DNA from: Siminovitchia acidinfaciens
GTDB taxonomy: Bacteria; Bacillota; Bacilli; Bacillales; Bacillaceae_C
Assembly: GCF_003605385.1 (NCBI RefSeq)
Contig: NZ_QYTV02000011.1
Span: forward strand, 1-64,000
Reading direction: 5' to 3'
Length of the DNA stretch: 64,000 bases
The first letter of the stretch is position 1. Each line of letters starts with the position of its first letter. Position numbers and translations under genes: made by a program. A model generated the notes under the pieces. The model did no database searches and was not told the origin of the DNA. It saw nothing but the letters and a program-made list of their open reading frames with translations. Shown piece by piece: positions 1-9,766 of the stretch.

Positions 1-34
1 GGCTTCCCCTTGTGAGAGCAGGACGTCGCCGGGC
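1..34 (+). rRNA. rrf: 5S ribosomal RNA, 3' end (partial)
   Basis: The first bases match the 3' arm of Bacillus 5S rRNA: the CCCCTTGTGAGAGCAGGACG stretch (helix IV/V) followed by the GTCGCCGGGC closing strand. The 5' part lies before the window. A factor-independent terminator follows at once, as expected for the end of an rrn operon. The exact 3' end is uncertain by a few bases. Confidence 0.85.
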
Positions 35-40
35 AAATGA

Positions 41-73
41 AAAACATGGAGTCAATTGGCTTCATGTTTTTTT
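41..73 (+). terminator. rrn operon terminator
   Basis: AAACATGGAG at 42-51 pairs with CTTCATGTTT at 60-69 around an 8-nt loop and runs into seven or more T. It closes the rRNA operon whose 5S end opens the window. Confidence 0.8.
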
Positions 74-269
74 GTGTTTTGATGCAATACGATATTCGCG
101 CAATTTTCGACGCAGAATATGTAATTAACCTTTCATCCCTTATACATACAATTTAGGGCTTGTCCGGTTTATCGATGATGTTGTCATACTATACCTAAGC
201 CGAAAATCTTGTTTTCAGCAGCATGCTCTCCTAAAATAAAGTGAAACAACAAACGGTGGGGGAAGTTGT

Positions 270-743
270 ATGACAATTTATGAGTTTACGGTCCACACAC
301 CGGAGGGCCGAGAAGTCTCGTTAAAAGAATATGGAGGAAGGCCGCTGCTTATCGTTAATACAGCATCCAAATGCGGTTTTACACCACAGCTTAAAGAATT
401 GCAGAAACTATACGATTTATACAAAGATAAAGGCTTTGTTATTCTCGGATTTCCCAGCAGTCAATTCATGAATCAGGAATTCGACAATATGCAACATACC
501 CTTGATTTTTGTCGAGTGAATTACGGGGTGACTTTTCCAGTTTTCACTAAGACAACGGTTAAAGGTGAGGAAGCACATCCATTATTCAAGTTCTTAACTG
601 AGTCTAAAAAAGGTTTATTGACCAACGAAATTAAATGGAATTTTACTAAATTCCTTATCAATCGACAAGGTCATGTTGTGAAAAGATATGCACCGCAAAC
701 AAATCCAACTAAGATTGAAAAAGACCTGAAAAAATTATTTTGA
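270..743 (+). CDS. Glutathione peroxidase family thiol peroxidase (BsaA-like)
   Basis: Predicted cytosolic thiol peroxidase of 157 aa, the usual length of bacterial GPx proteins. The peroxidatic Cys35 sits in NTASKCGFTPQ. Gln65 in GFPSSQF and Trp123-Asn124 in KWNF complete the catalytic tetrad, and Cys81 in DFCRVNYG is placed to be the resolving cysteine of the thioredoxin-dependent type. The common FPCNQF motif reads FPSSQF here, so that accessory cysteine is lost. The ATG at 270 follows GGTGGGGGAAG. The gene stands alone between the 5S rRNA and the ctsR operon; I see no convincing promoter box and no terminator. The family is clear, the physiological reductant is inferred. Confidence 0.92.
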   Translation: MTIYEFTVHTPEGREVSLKEYGGRPLLIVNTASKCGFTPQLKELQKLYDLYKDKGFVILGFPSSQFMNQEFDNMQHTLDFCRVNYGVTFPVFTKTTVKGEEAHPLFKFLTESKKGLLTNEIKWNFTKFLINRQGHVVKRYAPQTNPTKIEKDLKKLF

Positions 744-843
744 TTCGAATATCCTGTAGCATTACAAGTCTTTGGACCCAATTTTGTTTCTCGAGTGTTG
801 ATTCGCTGAATGGATGGGTAAGATAAAAATAAAAACGTCCCGA

Positions 844-893
844 TTGCCAATGGAGTACTTAATTTTGTATAATATAAGTCAAATATAGTCAAA
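844..893 (+). promoter_or_regulatory. ctsR operon promoter with CtsR operator
   Basis: A sigma-A promoter is visible: -35 TTGCCA (844-849), 18-bp spacer, -10 TATAAT (868-873). Directly downstream, 877-893 reads AGTCAAATATAGTCAAA, a perfect match to the CtsR heptad direct repeat (RGTCAAA-N3-RGTCAAA), with a further GTCAA at 894. The operator covers the expected transcription start, so CtsR should repress its own operon until heat or protein stress. Confidence 0.93.
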
Positions 894-918
894 GTCAAGC
901 GAGGTAAGGAGGTGCTTG

Positions 919-1383
919 ATGATGCGGAATATATCCGATGTTATTGAAAATTACCTAAAAAAAGTTCTTGAGTTAAGTGAAAGTGAAATCGTTGAAATTA
1001 AAAGGAACGAAGTGGCGGATAAGTTTCAATGCGTCCCCTCTCAAATAAATTATGTAATAAATACCCGCTTCACCATGGAAAGGGGATACATGGTGGAAAG
1101 TAAACGGGGTGGTGGGGGCTATATTCGCATTTCAAAGGTAAAGCTGCATAATCAGGCTCATCTGATTGACCAATTGAAGGTTTTAATCGGACAAAAAATA
1201 TCTCAAAGCAGAGCAGAAGATGTCATTGTGAGACTGTTGGAGGAAGGGATCATTGCCGAACGTGAAGCGAAGATCATGCTGAATGTCATTGATCGTTCTG
1301 TACTATATATAGATTTGCCGGATAGAGATGAATTAAGGGCCAGGATGCTTATAGCCATGCTGCGAACGTTAAAATATGATTAG
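919..1383 (+). CDS. ctsR: Transcriptional repressor CtsR
   Basis: Repressor of class III heat-shock genes, 154 aa from this ATG. The winged-helix DNA-binding half contains FQCVPSQINYVINTRF and the glycine-rich wing SKRGGGGYIRI, whose heat-sensitive glycine loop acts as a thermosensor in the family. The C-terminal dimerisation half ends with VLYIDLPDRDELRARM. Three in-frame starts lie together (TTG 916, ATG 919, ATG 922). The AAGGAGGTG ribosome site at 906-914 excludes 916 and suits 919 or 922. First gene of ctsR-mcsA-mcsB-clpC, with a perfect operator at its promoter. Confidence 0.96.
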   Translation: MMRNISDVIENYLKKVLELSESEIVEIKRNEVADKFQCVPSQINYVINTRFTMERGYMVESKRGGGGYIRISKVKLHNQAHLIDQLKVLIGQKISQSRAEDVIVRLLEEGIIAEREAKIMLNVIDRSVLYIDLPDRDELRARMLIAMLRTLKYD

Positions 1384-1403
1384 GGAATTGGAGGAGGGCT
1401 TTG

Positions 1404-1946
1404 ATGATTTGTCAGGAATGTAAAGAGAGGCCGGCCTCCCTGCATTTTACGAAGGTAGTGAATGGGGAGAAAACGGTTGTACAGTTATGCGAGAGATGTG
1501 CACAGGAAAAGGGTGAAATGTTTCTTCTTGAAGGGGGATCCGGTTTTTCAATCAATGATTTGCTGGCCGGTTTGCTGAACCCCTCTTTTCAAAATACGAC
1601 TCCCCATTCGGCGCTTTCAAGCCAAATTGTCCAATGTGATGAATGCGGGATGACCTATCAACAATTTGCCAATGTCGGTCGCTTCGGATGTGCCAATTGT
1701 TACGACGCTTTCAAGGATCAGTTGATTCCTATTTTGAAAAGGCTGCACAGCGGCAATATTGTTCATGGGGGCAAGGTGCCGGACCGGATAGGCGGTTCAT
1801 TGCATTTGAAAAAGAAGATTCAGGAATTGAAAGGCGAACTTGTATCTCTAATTGAGCAGGAAGAGTTTGAAAAAGCCGCAGAAGTTAGAGACCAAATCCG
1901 CTCCCTTGAAAAAAAATTGATTGAAGGGGAGGAGAAAGCGGAATGA
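1404..1946 (+). CDS. mcsA: McsA, zinc-binding activator of McsB
   Basis: Activator of the protein arginine kinase McsB, also involved in metal tolerance. Four CxxC pairs are visible (CQEC, CERC, CDEC, CANC), forming the zinc-binding N-terminal half. The C-terminal UVR motif ([13 protein letters not shown]) is the type of segment that contacts ClpC or McsB. 180 aa, close to the B. subtilis length. ATG at 1404 is preferred over TTG 1401 because of spacing to GGAGGAGGG and alignment of the start MICQEC. It overlaps mcsB by 4 nt, which indicates translational coupling. Confidence 0.95.
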   Translation: MICQECKERPASLHFTKVVNGEKTVVQLCERCAQEKGEMFLLEGGSGFSINDLLAGLLNPSFQNTTPHSALSSQIVQCDECGMTYQQFANVGRFGCANCYDAFKDQLIPILKRLHSGNIVHGGKVPDRIGGSLHLKKKIQELKGELVSLIEQEEFEKAAEVRDQIRSLEKKLIEGEEKAE

Positions 1947-3025
1947 GTCTCGAAAAGTTTCTTAATCAGGCTGTCAGTTCATGGATGAGTTCGAAAGGTC
2001 CCGATTCCGATATCATTCTCAGCTCCCGAATAAGATTAGCTAGAAATTTACGAAAGTTTAAGTTCCCTACTCTGTTTACTAACGATGAAGCAAGGGAAAT
2101 AATTAGCAATATGAGAACTATTTTGGATCAAGAAGCTAACCGGGATTTTGGCCAGCTGGAGTTTTTGGAAATTGACGATTTAAAAGCTCTGGAAAAAAGG
2201 GTGCTGGTGGAAAAGCACTTGATCAGCCCTCGGTTAGCTGAACATGCTACACATGGAGCTGTTTTACTTTCGGAACAGGAAGATATAAGCATCATGATCA
2301 ATGAAGAGGATCATATAAGGATCCAATGCCTGTTTCCGGGACTACAAATCAGTGAAGCGCTGGAACGGGCGAATGTCATTGATAATATCCTGGAAGAAAA
2401 GATTGATTATGCATTTGATGAACAGTTGGGATATTTAACAAGTTGTCCGACGAATGTCGGCACTGGGCTCCGTGCTTCCGTCATGGTTCACTTGCCCGCC
2501 CTTATCCTAACACATCAAATGAACCGCATTATTCCCGCAATTAACCAGCTGGGCCTTGTGGTTCGTGGCATTTACGGCGAAGGCAGCGAAGCCCTGGGGA
2601 ATATTTTTCAAATATCCAATCAGATTACTCTCGGGAAATCGGAAGAGGATATCGTCGGCGATTTGGTCGGTGTCGTCCAGCAGATTGTCGCACAGGAAAG
2701 AGCAGCCCGGGAAGCATTAATAAAAACATCAAGTATACAATTAGAAAATAAAGTTTTCCGTTCCTATGGCATATTGGCCAACAGCAGGATCATCGAAACG
2801 AAAGAGGCCTCTGAATGTTTATCTGATGTAAGATTGGGCATAGATACAGGATACATTACCCATCTTTCCAGAAATATTTTAAATGAATTGATGATCTTAA
2901 CACAGCCGGGATTTTTACAGCAATATGCAGGAGGGCCGCTTCGTCCTGTGGAACGGGATATCAAAAGAGCGGCATTAATCCGAGAAAGATTGAATCTAGA
3001 AGAGAGACGGACAGGAGGAGATTAG
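1943..3025 (+). CDS. mcsB: Protein arginine kinase McsB
   Basis: Phosphoguanidino-kinase-fold enzyme that phosphorylates arginine residues on CtsR and on misfolded proteins, marking them for ClpCP. 360 aa. Visible signatures are the substrate and ATP-binding segment [12 protein letters not shown], the [13 protein letters not shown] motif that holds the family's conserved cysteine, and the [20 protein letters not shown] block. The start overlaps the mcsA stop (ATGA) and the stop lies 1 nt before clpC, so the three genes are tightly coupled. No unusual residues were noticed. Confidence 0.96.
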   Translation: MSLEKFLNQAVSSWMSSKGPDSDIILSSRIRLARNLRKFKFPTLFTNDEAREIISNMRTILDQEANRDFGQLEFLEIDDLKALEKRVLVEKHLISPRLAEHATHGAVLLSEQEDISIMINEEDHIRIQCLFPGLQISEALERANVIDNILEEKIDYAFDEQLGYLTSCPTNVGTGLRASVMVHLPALILTHQMNRIIPAINQLGLVVRGIYGEGSEALGNIFQISNQITLGKSEEDIVGDLVGVVQQIVAQERAAREALIKTSSIQLENKVFRSYGILANSRIIETKEASECLSDVRLGIDTGYITHLSRNILNELMILTQPGFLQQYAGGPLRPVERDIKRAALIRERLNLEERRTGGD

Positions 3026-3026
3026 T

Positions 3027-5471
3027 ATGATGTTTGGTCGTTTTACAGAGAGAGCTCAAAAGGTATTAGCCCTTTCACAAGAAGAGGCAGTCCGCCTGGG
3101 GCATGGCAATATCGGAACAGAGCACATTTTACTGGGCCTGGTTAGAGAAGGAGAAGGAATAGCGGCCAAAGCTTTATACGGACTCGGCCTGGGTCCTGAA
3201 AAAATTCAAAAAGAAGTAGAGAACTTGATTGGTCGAGGAAAAGACACATCACAAACGATCCATTATACGCCGCGTGCGAAAAAAGTGATTGAGTTGTCAA
3301 TGGATGAAGCAAGAAAGCTGGGCCATTCATACGTTGGCACTGAACATATCCTGCTTGGGTTGATCCGTGAAGGAGAAGGTGTAGCTGCTAGAGTACTGAA
3401 TAATCTGGGTGTCAGCCTGAACAAGGCCCGCCAGCAAGTACTCCAGCTCCTCGGAAGCAATGAAGCTAGCAGTCATGGCGGTGGGGCATCAGCCAGTGCT
3501 AATACTCCTACACTTGACAGCCTGGCAAGGGATTTGACAGCAATTGCGAGAGAGGGAAGCCTTGACCCGGTCATCGGCCGGAATAAGGAAATCCAACGGG
3601 TCATAGAAGTATTGAGCAGACGCACAAAGAATAATCCGGTTCTTATCGGTGAGCCGGGTGTCGGTAAGACTGCTATTGCAGAAGGACTTGCACAGCAAAT
3701 CATCAATAATGAGGTTCCTGAAACGTTGCGCGACAAGCGGGTGATGACACTTGATATGGGGACTGTTGTGGCAGGCACCAAATACCGCGGTGAATTCGAA
3801 GACCGATTGAAAAAGGTCATGGATGAAATCAGGCAAGCGGGAAATATCATCCTCTTTATCGACGAACTTCATACATTGATCGGTGCAGGGGGAGCAGAAG
3901 GTGCTATTGACGCATCGAATATTTTAAAACCGTCGCTTGCCCGCGGAGAACTTCAATGTATCGGGGCTACGACATTGGATGAGTACCGCAAATATATTGA
4001 AAAAGACGCAGCACTTGAACGTCGCTTCCAGCCAATTCAGGTGGATGAGCCGACAGTGGAAGAATCTATCCAAATATTGGAGGGGCTTCGCGACCGCTAT
4101 GAAGCGCATCACAGGGTATCTATTATAGACGAGGCGATTGAAGCCGCAGTAAAATTGGCAGACCGCTATATTTCCGACCGTTTCTTGCCTGACAAGGCAA
4201 TTGATTTGATTGACGAGGCAGGATCAAAAGTAAGGCTTCGTTCGTATACTACACCACCGAATTTAAAAGAATTGGAACTAAAGCTTGAGTCCATCCGTAA
4301 AGAGAAGGATGCGGCAGTACAGAGCCAAGAATTTGAAAAAGCCGCCTCCTTAAGGGATTCAGAGCAAAAACTGCGCGAAGAGTTGGAAGAAACGAAGAAG
4401 ACGTGGAAAGAAAAGCAGGGGCAGGAAAACACGGAAGTGACAGTAGAAGATATCGCCCAAGTCGTATCCAGCTGGACGGGTGTCCCAGTATCCAAACTTG
4501 CTTCGACAGAGACAGAAAGACTGTTGAAACTGGAAGAAATCCTGCACTCGCGGGTGATAGGCCAAGAGGAAGCCGTTAAATCAATTGCGAAGGCTGTTCG
4601 AAGAGCTAGAGCGGGGCTGAAAGATCCAAAACGCCCGATTGGTTCATTCATCTTCTTAGGCCCGACCGGCGTCGGGAAGACAGAACTTGCAAGGGCTCTT
4701 GCGGAATCCATGTTTGGGGACGAAGATGCGATCATCCGCCTTGATATGTCGGAGTATATGGAGAAACATTCAACGTCTCGCCTGGTCGGTTCGCCTCCGG
4801 GGTATGTCGGATTTGAAGAAGGCGGCCAGCTGACTGAAAAAGTCCGTCGCAAACCATATTCAGTCATTCTACTGGATGAAATTGAAAAAGCGCACCCTGA
4901 TGTATTCAATATTTTGCTGCAGGTATTGGAGGATGGACGTTTGACCGATTCAAAGGGAAGAACGGTTGACTTCCGAAATACAGTTCTTATTTTGACTTCA
5001 AACGTTGGTGCCCAGGCGCTGCAGCGGAACAAATATGTAGGCTTTGCCATTCAAGATGGCGAACAGGACTATAAAGACATGAAGGGCCAAGTTATGGAAG
5101 AATTAAAGAAAGCATTCCGCCCAGAGTTTTTAAACAGGATTGATGAAATTATTGTCTTCCATGCACTTGAGAAGCCTCACTTGAAAGAAATAGCCTCACT
5201 GATGGCAAATCAGTTGATTTCACGCTTGAAGGAGCAGGATATGGAACTGGAGTTGACAGAGGCAGCAAAAGAGAAAATCACTGAGGAAGGATTCGATCCG
5301 GAATATGGAGCCCGTCCTCTCAGAAGAGCCATTCAGAAATTTATAGAGGACCGCCTCTCAGAAGAATTGCTGAAAGGAACAATCAAAATGGGCCAGCATG
5401 TAGTGGTAGATGTGGAAGACGGGGACTTTACAGTGAAAGTGAAAGAAAAAGAAGGATCTGCTATTTCCTAA
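3027..5471 (+). CDS. clpC: ATP-dependent Clp protease ATPase ClpC
   Basis: Hsp100 unfoldase that feeds substrates, including arginine-phosphorylated proteins, to ClpP. 814 aa. Domains in order: a double Clp-N repeat (about 1-150, with paired TEHILLGL motifs), AAA1 with Walker A GEPGVGKT, a middle domain carrying a UVR-type helix near [18 protein letters not shown]2 with Walker A GPTGVGKT and Walker [14 protein letters not shown], and the C-terminal D2 small domain. The protein starts MMFGRF as in B. subtilis, after ACAGGAGGAG. It is the last gene of the CtsR operon, followed by a terminator. Confidence 0.97.
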   Translation: MMFGRFTERAQKVLALSQEEAVRLGHGNIGTEHILLGLVREGEGIAAKALYGLGLGPEKIQKEVENLIGRGKDTSQTIHYTPRAKKVIELSMDEARKLGHSYVGTEHILLGLIREGEGVAARVLNNLGVSLNKARQQVLQLLGSNEASSHGGGASASANTPTLDSLARDLTAIAREGSLDPVIGRNKEIQRVIEVLSRRTKNNPVLIGEPGVGKTAIAEGLAQQIINNEVPETLRDKRVMTLDMGTVVAGTKYRGEFEDRLKKVMDEIRQAGNIILFIDELHTLIGAGGAEGAIDASNILKPSLARGELQCIGATTLDEYRKYIEKDAALERRFQPIQVDEPTVEESIQILEGLRDRYEAHHRVSIIDEAIEAAVKLADRYISDRFLPDKAIDLIDEAGSKVRLRSYTTPPNLKELELKLESIRKEKDAAVQSQEFEKAASLRDSEQKLREELEETKKTWKEKQGQENTEVTVEDIAQVVSSWTGVPVSKLASTETERLLKLEEILHSRVIGQEEAVKSIAKAVRRARAGLKDPKRPIGSFIFLGPTGVGKTELARALAESMFGDEDAIIRLDMSEYMEKHSTSRLVGSPPGYVGFEEGGQLTEKVRRKPYSVILLDEIEKAHPDVFNILLQVLEDGRLTDSKGRTVDFRNTVLILTSNVGAQALQRNKYVGFAIQDGEQDYKDMKGQVMEELKKAFRPEFLNRIDEIIVFHALEKPHLKEIASLMANQLISRLKEQDMELELTEAAKEKITEEGFDPEYGARPLRRAIQKFIEDRLSEELLKGTIKMGQHVVVDVEDGDFTVKVKEKEGSAIS

Positions 5472-5477
5472 TATTTT

Positions 5478-5516
5478 GGGGTACATGGGGAACGGAGCCG
5501 TGTACCCCATCTTTGT
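5478..5516 (+). terminator. ctsR operon terminator
   Basis: GGGGTACATGG (5478-5488) pairs with CCGTGTACCCC (5498-5508) with one G-T wobble. An interrupted T-rich stretch follows. It lies 6 nt after the clpC stop codon. Confidence 0.8.
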
Positions 5517-5519
5517 TTG

Positions 5520-5752
5520 ATTGTTTAGCTCCGAAGGACAGGAGCTCCAGAGGACATTGCGGCTAGAGCCTGCCGATTTACGGCGGCCAGCGCGCAAAGA
5601 GATATATGTTCCTGCGCCTATTTTATTCAAAGAAGTTTAGAACATCATAGCAAAGCTGCAAGAAGCTTACTCGAGGGATTGAAGCCACCCTTTAGCTGAT
5701 GAACTGCCTCCTCGATGCTTGTAAAGGCTGACGAGGAGCTTGCGCTTGTCTA
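5520..5752 (+). other. Intergenic region between clpC and radA, no gene
   Basis: 233 bp without a supported gene. It is GC-rich and full of short inverted segments (for example GGAGCTCC) and resembles the degenerate interspersed repeats seen elsewhere in this window, but I could not align it securely to them. No clear promoter for radA was identified. Confidence 0.4.
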
Positions 5753-5776
5753 TTGATAGGGGAGGATGCTAGTAGG

Positions 5777-7150
5777 ATGGCGAAGAAAAAGACAAAATTT
5801 ATGTGTCAAAGCTGCGGTTATGAGTCCCCGAAATGGATGGGACGCTGTCCCGGTTGCGGTGAATGGAATCAGATGGTCGAAGAGGTTGAGATCACGGGTA
5901 AAGGACGAAAAGGATCCTTGAGCCCTTCCTCTGATGAAGCCGGAGCTAAAGCAACGCCAATCACGACCATTGAAACAGAAAATGAGCCGAGAGTGGAAAC
6001 AAAACTGAAAGAGTTCAACCGCGTCCTAGGCGGAGGCGTTGTACCCGGTTCTCTTGTTTTAATCGGAGGGGACCCGGGGATAGGAAAGTCGACATTGCTT
6101 TTACAAGTATCTTCCCAATTGGCCGGCACGGATAGAAAAGTACTTTATATTTCAGGGGAAGAATCTGTTAAACAGACGAAGCTAAGGGCGGACAGGCTTA
6201 ATGTATCTTCACCCAGCCTCTATATTTATGCTGAAACGAATCTTGAATTTATTCACCAGACAATTTCAGATTTATCTCCGGATTTTGTAGTGGTCGACTC
6301 GATTCAAACCGTCTATCATCCTGAGGTAACCTCCGCACCGGGGAGTGTTTCACAAGTTCGTGAATGTACCGCTGAACTGATGAAGATTGCCAAAACGAAG
6401 GGAATTGCCATTTTTATCGTGGGACATGTTACAAAAGAAGGTGCCATAGCGGGTCCACGGCTTTTGGAGCATATGGTGGACACTGTTTTATACTTTGAAG
6501 GGGAACGGCATCATACGTATAGGATTTTGCGGGCGGTAAAAAACCGCTTCGGTTCCACAAATGAAATTGGCATTTTTGAAATGAAAGAATTCGGCCTGGA
6601 TGAAGTTGAAAATCCATCAGAAATTTTTCTGGAAGAGCGGTCTAAGGGTACATCAGGCTCCACTGTCGTGGCGTCCATGGAAGGGACAAGGCCGGTGCTT
6701 GTAGAAATACAGGCGCTCATTTCACCAACGAGCTACGGTAATCCGCGCCGGATGGCAACTGGCATCGATCATAACCGTGTCTCACTTCTGATGGCTGTAT
6801 TGGAAAAACGTGTCGGGCTCCTTTTACAAAATCAGGATGCCTATTTAAAAGTCGCCGGCGGGGTGAAGCTGGATGAACCGGCGATCGATTTGGCAATAGC
6901 TGTAAGTATTGCATCAAGCTTCCGCGACCAGCCGACAAGGCCTGCCGATTGTATCATCGGTGAAGTTGGATTGACCGGGGAAGTGCGCCGTGTTTCACGG
7001 ATTGAGCAACGGGTGCAGGAAGCTGCAAAGTTGGGCTTTACGCGAGTGCTGATTCCGGACAGGAATATCGGTGGCTGGAAAGTGCCGGAAGGGATTCAAT
7101 TGATCGGGGTGGCAACAGTTGAAGAAGCATTGCAGCAGGCTTTCAATTGA
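5777..7150 (+). CDS. radA: DNA repair protein RadA (Sms)
   Basis: RecA-like ATPase that promotes branch migration during recombination and repair. 457 aa. N-terminal C4 zinc finger (CQSC at the start, CPGC 15 residues on), RecA core with Walker [11 protein letters not shown], the RadA-specific KNRFG motif, and a C-terminal Lon-protease-like domain ([20 protein letters not shown]). An upstream TTG at 5753 would extend the protein, but ATG 5777 ([13 protein letters not shown]) matches known RadA N-termini. In Bacillus the next gene is disA; here it is absent. Confidence 0.96.
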   Translation: MAKKKTKFMCQSCGYESPKWMGRCPGCGEWNQMVEEVEITGKGRKGSLSPSSDEAGAKATPITTIETENEPRVETKLKEFNRVLGGGVVPGSLVLIGGDPGIGKSTLLLQVSSQLAGTDRKVLYISGEESVKQTKLRADRLNVSSPSLYIYAETNLEFIHQTISDLSPDFVVVDSIQTVYHPEVTSAPGSVSQVRECTAELMKIAKTKGIAIFIVGHVTKEGAIAGPRLLEHMVDTVLYFEGERHHTYRILRAVKNRFGSTNEIGIFEMKEFGLDEVENPSEIFLEERSKGTSGSTVVASMEGTRPVLVEIQALISPTSYGNPRRMATGIDHNRVSLLMAVLEKRVGLLLQNQDAYLKVAGGVKLDEPAIDLAIAVSIASSFRDQPTRPADCIIGEVGLTGEVRRVSRIEQRVQEAAKLGFTRVLIPDRNIGGWKVPEGIQLIGVATVEEALQQAFN

Positions 7151-7356
7151 TACGGTTTGAACGAAATTGTTACACAAGTGAAATGGACATTGCTGAAGGC
7201 ATTTTGCTAAAGTAGTAGTGAGTGGTATATGGAGAAATTATACTAATATAGCGTTTTTTGTTTTTTATGACTTTAGTAGCGAATCTTTAATTAATCGATG
7301 TCAACATGTTTTTAAAGCCGGTAAATTGCTTATAATTAGAATAAGGAGGTGAGGGT

Positions 7357-8457
7357 ATGTTAAAACGAATAGTTCAGGCGTGTTTTTTGCTGATCGGGGG
7401 AACATTAGGTGTTTTCTTTGTCCCTGAACTTTTAGTATTGGCTTCTCTTGATCAAATCGTTTTAATTAATAATCCGTTAGTAAATGCTCTTATAGGTGCT
7501 ATTATATTTTATGTCATTACTTTTTGGGCGGTGGACCATGTTGTCAATTTTGTTAAGTGGTTTGAAGACCGCATTGTAAAGGCCCCTGTTTCAGATATTT
7601 TATTTGGAAGCCTCGGGCTGATATTCGGGCTCATTGTAGCCTTTTTGGCGGGCTTGGCCATCAACCAAACGGAACTTCCCATCGTGAATGAAGTCGTTCC
7701 GATACTATTGACATTGCTGCTTGGGTACCTTGGTTTTCAAGTCGGTTTTAAAAAGAAAGAAGAGTTAACGAGTTTCTTTTCTTTCAACCGAACAAACAAA
7801 AAGAAAGAAGAGGCGGAAGAAGCCAATGAGGAGTACAAATATTCTTCGAGAAGGCTGAAAATCCTCGATACGAGCGTCATTATTGACGGAAGAATCGCCG
7901 ATATATGCCAGACAGGGTTCTTGGATGGCGTTCTTGTCATACCTCATTTTGTGCTTGCAGAACTGCAGCATATCGCAGATTCTTCCGATGCCTTGAAGCG
8001 GAACCGTGGACGGCGCGGACTTGACACATTAAACCGCATTCAAAAAGAAGTCAATATTGAAGTTGAAATGTACGAAGGGGATTTCGAAGACGTCCAGGAA
8101 GTGGACAGCAAGCTTGTCAAGCTGGCCAAACTGATGAATGGAACAGTTGTCACGAACGATTTTAACTTGAATAAAGTGTGTGAAATCCAGGATATCCCGG
8201 TCTTAAATATCAATGACCTTGCTAATGCCGTTAAGCCGGTTGTCCTTCCTGGTGAAGAGTTGAATGTCCAGGTCATTAAAGATGGAAAAGAATACAACCA
8301 GGGCGTTGCCTACTTAGATGACGGAACAATGATTGTTGTTGAAGAGGGACGAGAATACATTGGCAAGAGGATCGATGTCATTGTTACAAGCGTACTGCAG
8401 ACATCTGCTGGCCGGATGATATTTGCCAAGCCTAAATTACTCGAAAAAGCTTTATAG
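7357..8457 (+). CDS. yacL: YacL, membrane-anchored PIN/TRAM domain protein
   Basis: 366 aa, the same length as B. subtilis YacL. The N-terminal ~125 residues form about four hydrophobic helices. A PIN-like nuclease domain follows, with acidic residues in [14 protein letters not shown] and [13 protein letters not shown]-terminal TRAM domain ([20 protein letters not shown] onward) probably binds RNA. The substrate is not known from sequence. The ATG follows TAAGGAGGTGAGG. A TATAAT-like -10 lies at about 7331, but its -35 is weak. It follows radA directly because disA is not present. Confidence 0.93.
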   Translation: MLKRIVQACFLLIGGTLGVFFVPELLVLASLDQIVLINNPLVNALIGAIIFYVITFWAVDHVVNFVKWFEDRIVKAPVSDILFGSLGLIFGLIVAFLAGLAINQTELPIVNEVVPILLTLLLGYLGFQVGFKKKEELTSFFSFNRTNKKKEEAEEANEEYKYSSRRLKILDTSVIIDGRIADICQTGFLDGVLVIPHFVLAELQHIADSSDALKRNRGRRGLDTLNRIQKEVNIEVEMYEGDFEDVQEVDSKLVKLAKLMNGTVVTNDFNLNKVCEIQDIPVLNINDLANAVKPVVLPGEELNVQVIKDGKEYNQGVAYLDDGTMIVVEEGREYIGKRIDVIVTSVLQTSAGRMIFAKPKLLEKAL

Positions 8458-8474
8458 GGACAGGAGAATTTCAG

Positions 8475-9161
8475 TTGGACTATCAGGTGATCATTCCTGC
8501 TGCAGGAGCGGGAAAAAGAATGGGAGCAGGGCGTAATAAGTTATTCATTGAAGTTGATAGTCGGCCCGTCATCCTGCAAACACTGGATGTATTTGCAGCC
8601 GATGATAATTGTGAGAAGATTATATTGACGATCCAGCCAAACGATGAAAGTCAGTTTAGGGATATAGTGGCTAGTCACCCGGGCAAAGAAAAGATTGAAT
8701 TTGTTTATGGCGGTGACGAGCGCCAGTATAGTGTTTATAACGGATTGAAAGCAGCGGGCGGGCGGATCATCCTTGTTCATGACGGCGCCCGCCCTTTTAT
8801 CCGCCGGCACACAATCAGCCGGCTTGTTCAGGCTGCGCATGACCATGGCGCTGCTATAGCGGCTGTCCCGGTGAAGGATACTATTAAAAGGGCGGATCGT
8901 GACAAAGTGGTTGAAACGGTCGATCGATCGGGCTTGTGGCAAATTCAAACTCCACAAGCTTTTCGTTTGCCAATTTTAATGAATGCCCATGAGCAGGCGA
9001 AAGAGCAGCAGTATTTAGGGACAGATGAAGCTTCCTTAGTAGAAAGGATGGGCCTGCCCGTTATGATCATAGAAAGTGATTACGATAATATAAAATTGAC
9101 GACTCCCGAAGATTTATACTTTGCAGAGGCCATTTTGGCAAAAAGAAGAAACTTGGGATGA
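8475..9161 (+). CDS. ispD: 2-C-methyl-D-erythritol 4-phosphate cytidylyltransferase IspD
   Basis: Third step of the MEP isoprenoid pathway: CTP plus MEP gives CDP-ME. 228 aa. The nucleotidyl-transferase signature is at the N-terminus (IIPAAGAGKRMGAGRNK), with the family motif VHDGARPFI and VKDTIKR further on. The start is TTG after ACAGGAG, 17 nt after yacL. ispF begins 21 nt downstream, forming the usual ispDF pair. It connects functionally to the IPP isomerase at the far end of the window. Confidence 0.95.
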   Translation: MDYQVIIPAAGAGKRMGAGRNKLFIEVDSRPVILQTLDVFAADDNCEKIILTIQPNDESQFRDIVASHPGKEKIEFVYGGDERQYSVYNGLKAAGGRIILVHDGARPFIRRHTISRLVQAAHDHGAAIAAVPVKDTIKRADRDKVVETVDRSGLWQIQTPQAFRLPILMNAHEQAKEQQYLGTDEASLVERMGLPVMIIESDYDNIKLTTPEDLYFAEAILAKRRNLG

Positions 9162-9182
9162 GTGAAGGGGAGCAAGATACAT

Positions 9183-9665
9183 ATGTTCAGAGTTGGACAA
9201 GGGTTTGACGTACATGAGTTTGCAGAAGGGCGGCCGCTTATTTTGGGCGGTATCCATGTTCCTCATGATAGAGGACTTATAGGGCATTCTGATGCGGATG
9301 TCCTGCTTCATACGGTTGCGGACGCTTGCCTGGGGGCGATTGGTGAAGGCGATATTGGACGGCATTTTCCTGACACGGACATGGCTAATAAAGATTTGGA
9401 TTCTGCACGTCTACTTACATATGTGTGGCAGCTTGTAAAAGAAAGAGGCTATAAGTTGGTAAACGCTGATTGCACAATCATGGCCCAAAAGCCAAAAATG
9501 GCTCCGTATATCGAACAAATAAGAGCACGGATTGCTGAGCTGCTTGAAGCTGACAAGGATCAAATAAATGTTAAGGCAACGACAACTGAGCGTCTTGGCT
9601 TTGTCGGCCGGGAAGAAGGAATAGCAGCACAGGCGGTCGTTTTAATCGCAAAATCGGATGAATAA
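9183..9665 (+). CDS. ispF: 2-C-methyl-D-erythritol 2,4-cyclodiphosphate synthase IspF
   Basis: Fifth MEP-pathway step, cyclising CDP-ME 2-phosphate. 160 aa homotrimeric family. Zinc ligands are visible in GFDVHEF (Asp, His) and the HSDADVLLH motif, and the substrate loop in FPDTD. ATG 9183 ([11 protein letters not shown]) is preferred over the GTG at 9162, because AAGGGGAG lies 10 nt before it and it matches other IspF N-termini. Confidence 0.95.
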   Translation: MFRVGQGFDVHEFAEGRPLILGGIHVPHDRGLIGHSDADVLLHTVADACLGAIGEGDIGRHFPDTDMANKDLDSARLLTYVWQLVKERGYKLVNADCTIMAQKPKMAPYIEQIRARIAELLEADKDQINVKATTTERLGFVGREEGIAAQAVVLIAKSDE

Positions 9666-9716
9666 AGTTCGGTTACTTTTAAGAATGCTGGTCTTGTTGT
9701 AAAATAAGACGAGAGC

Positions 9717-9741
9717 TAGCTATTTTTTAAAAAAATAGCTA
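9717..9741. repeat. AT-rich palindrome upstream of gltX
   Basis: TAGCTATTTTTT is followed directly by AAAAAAATAGCTA, a 25-nt near-perfect palindrome. It could form a hairpin in the ispF-gltX spacer, just before the gltX ribosome site, and could act as a weak terminator or mRNA-end structure. Confidence 0.5.
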
Positions 9742-9766
9742 TGTAAATTTGAGGAGGCATTTACAC

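Noticed and set aside
4166-5050. 294-aa minus-strand reading frame
   Set aside because: It lies wholly antisense to clpC, which has complete conserved domains; the frame is a shadow.
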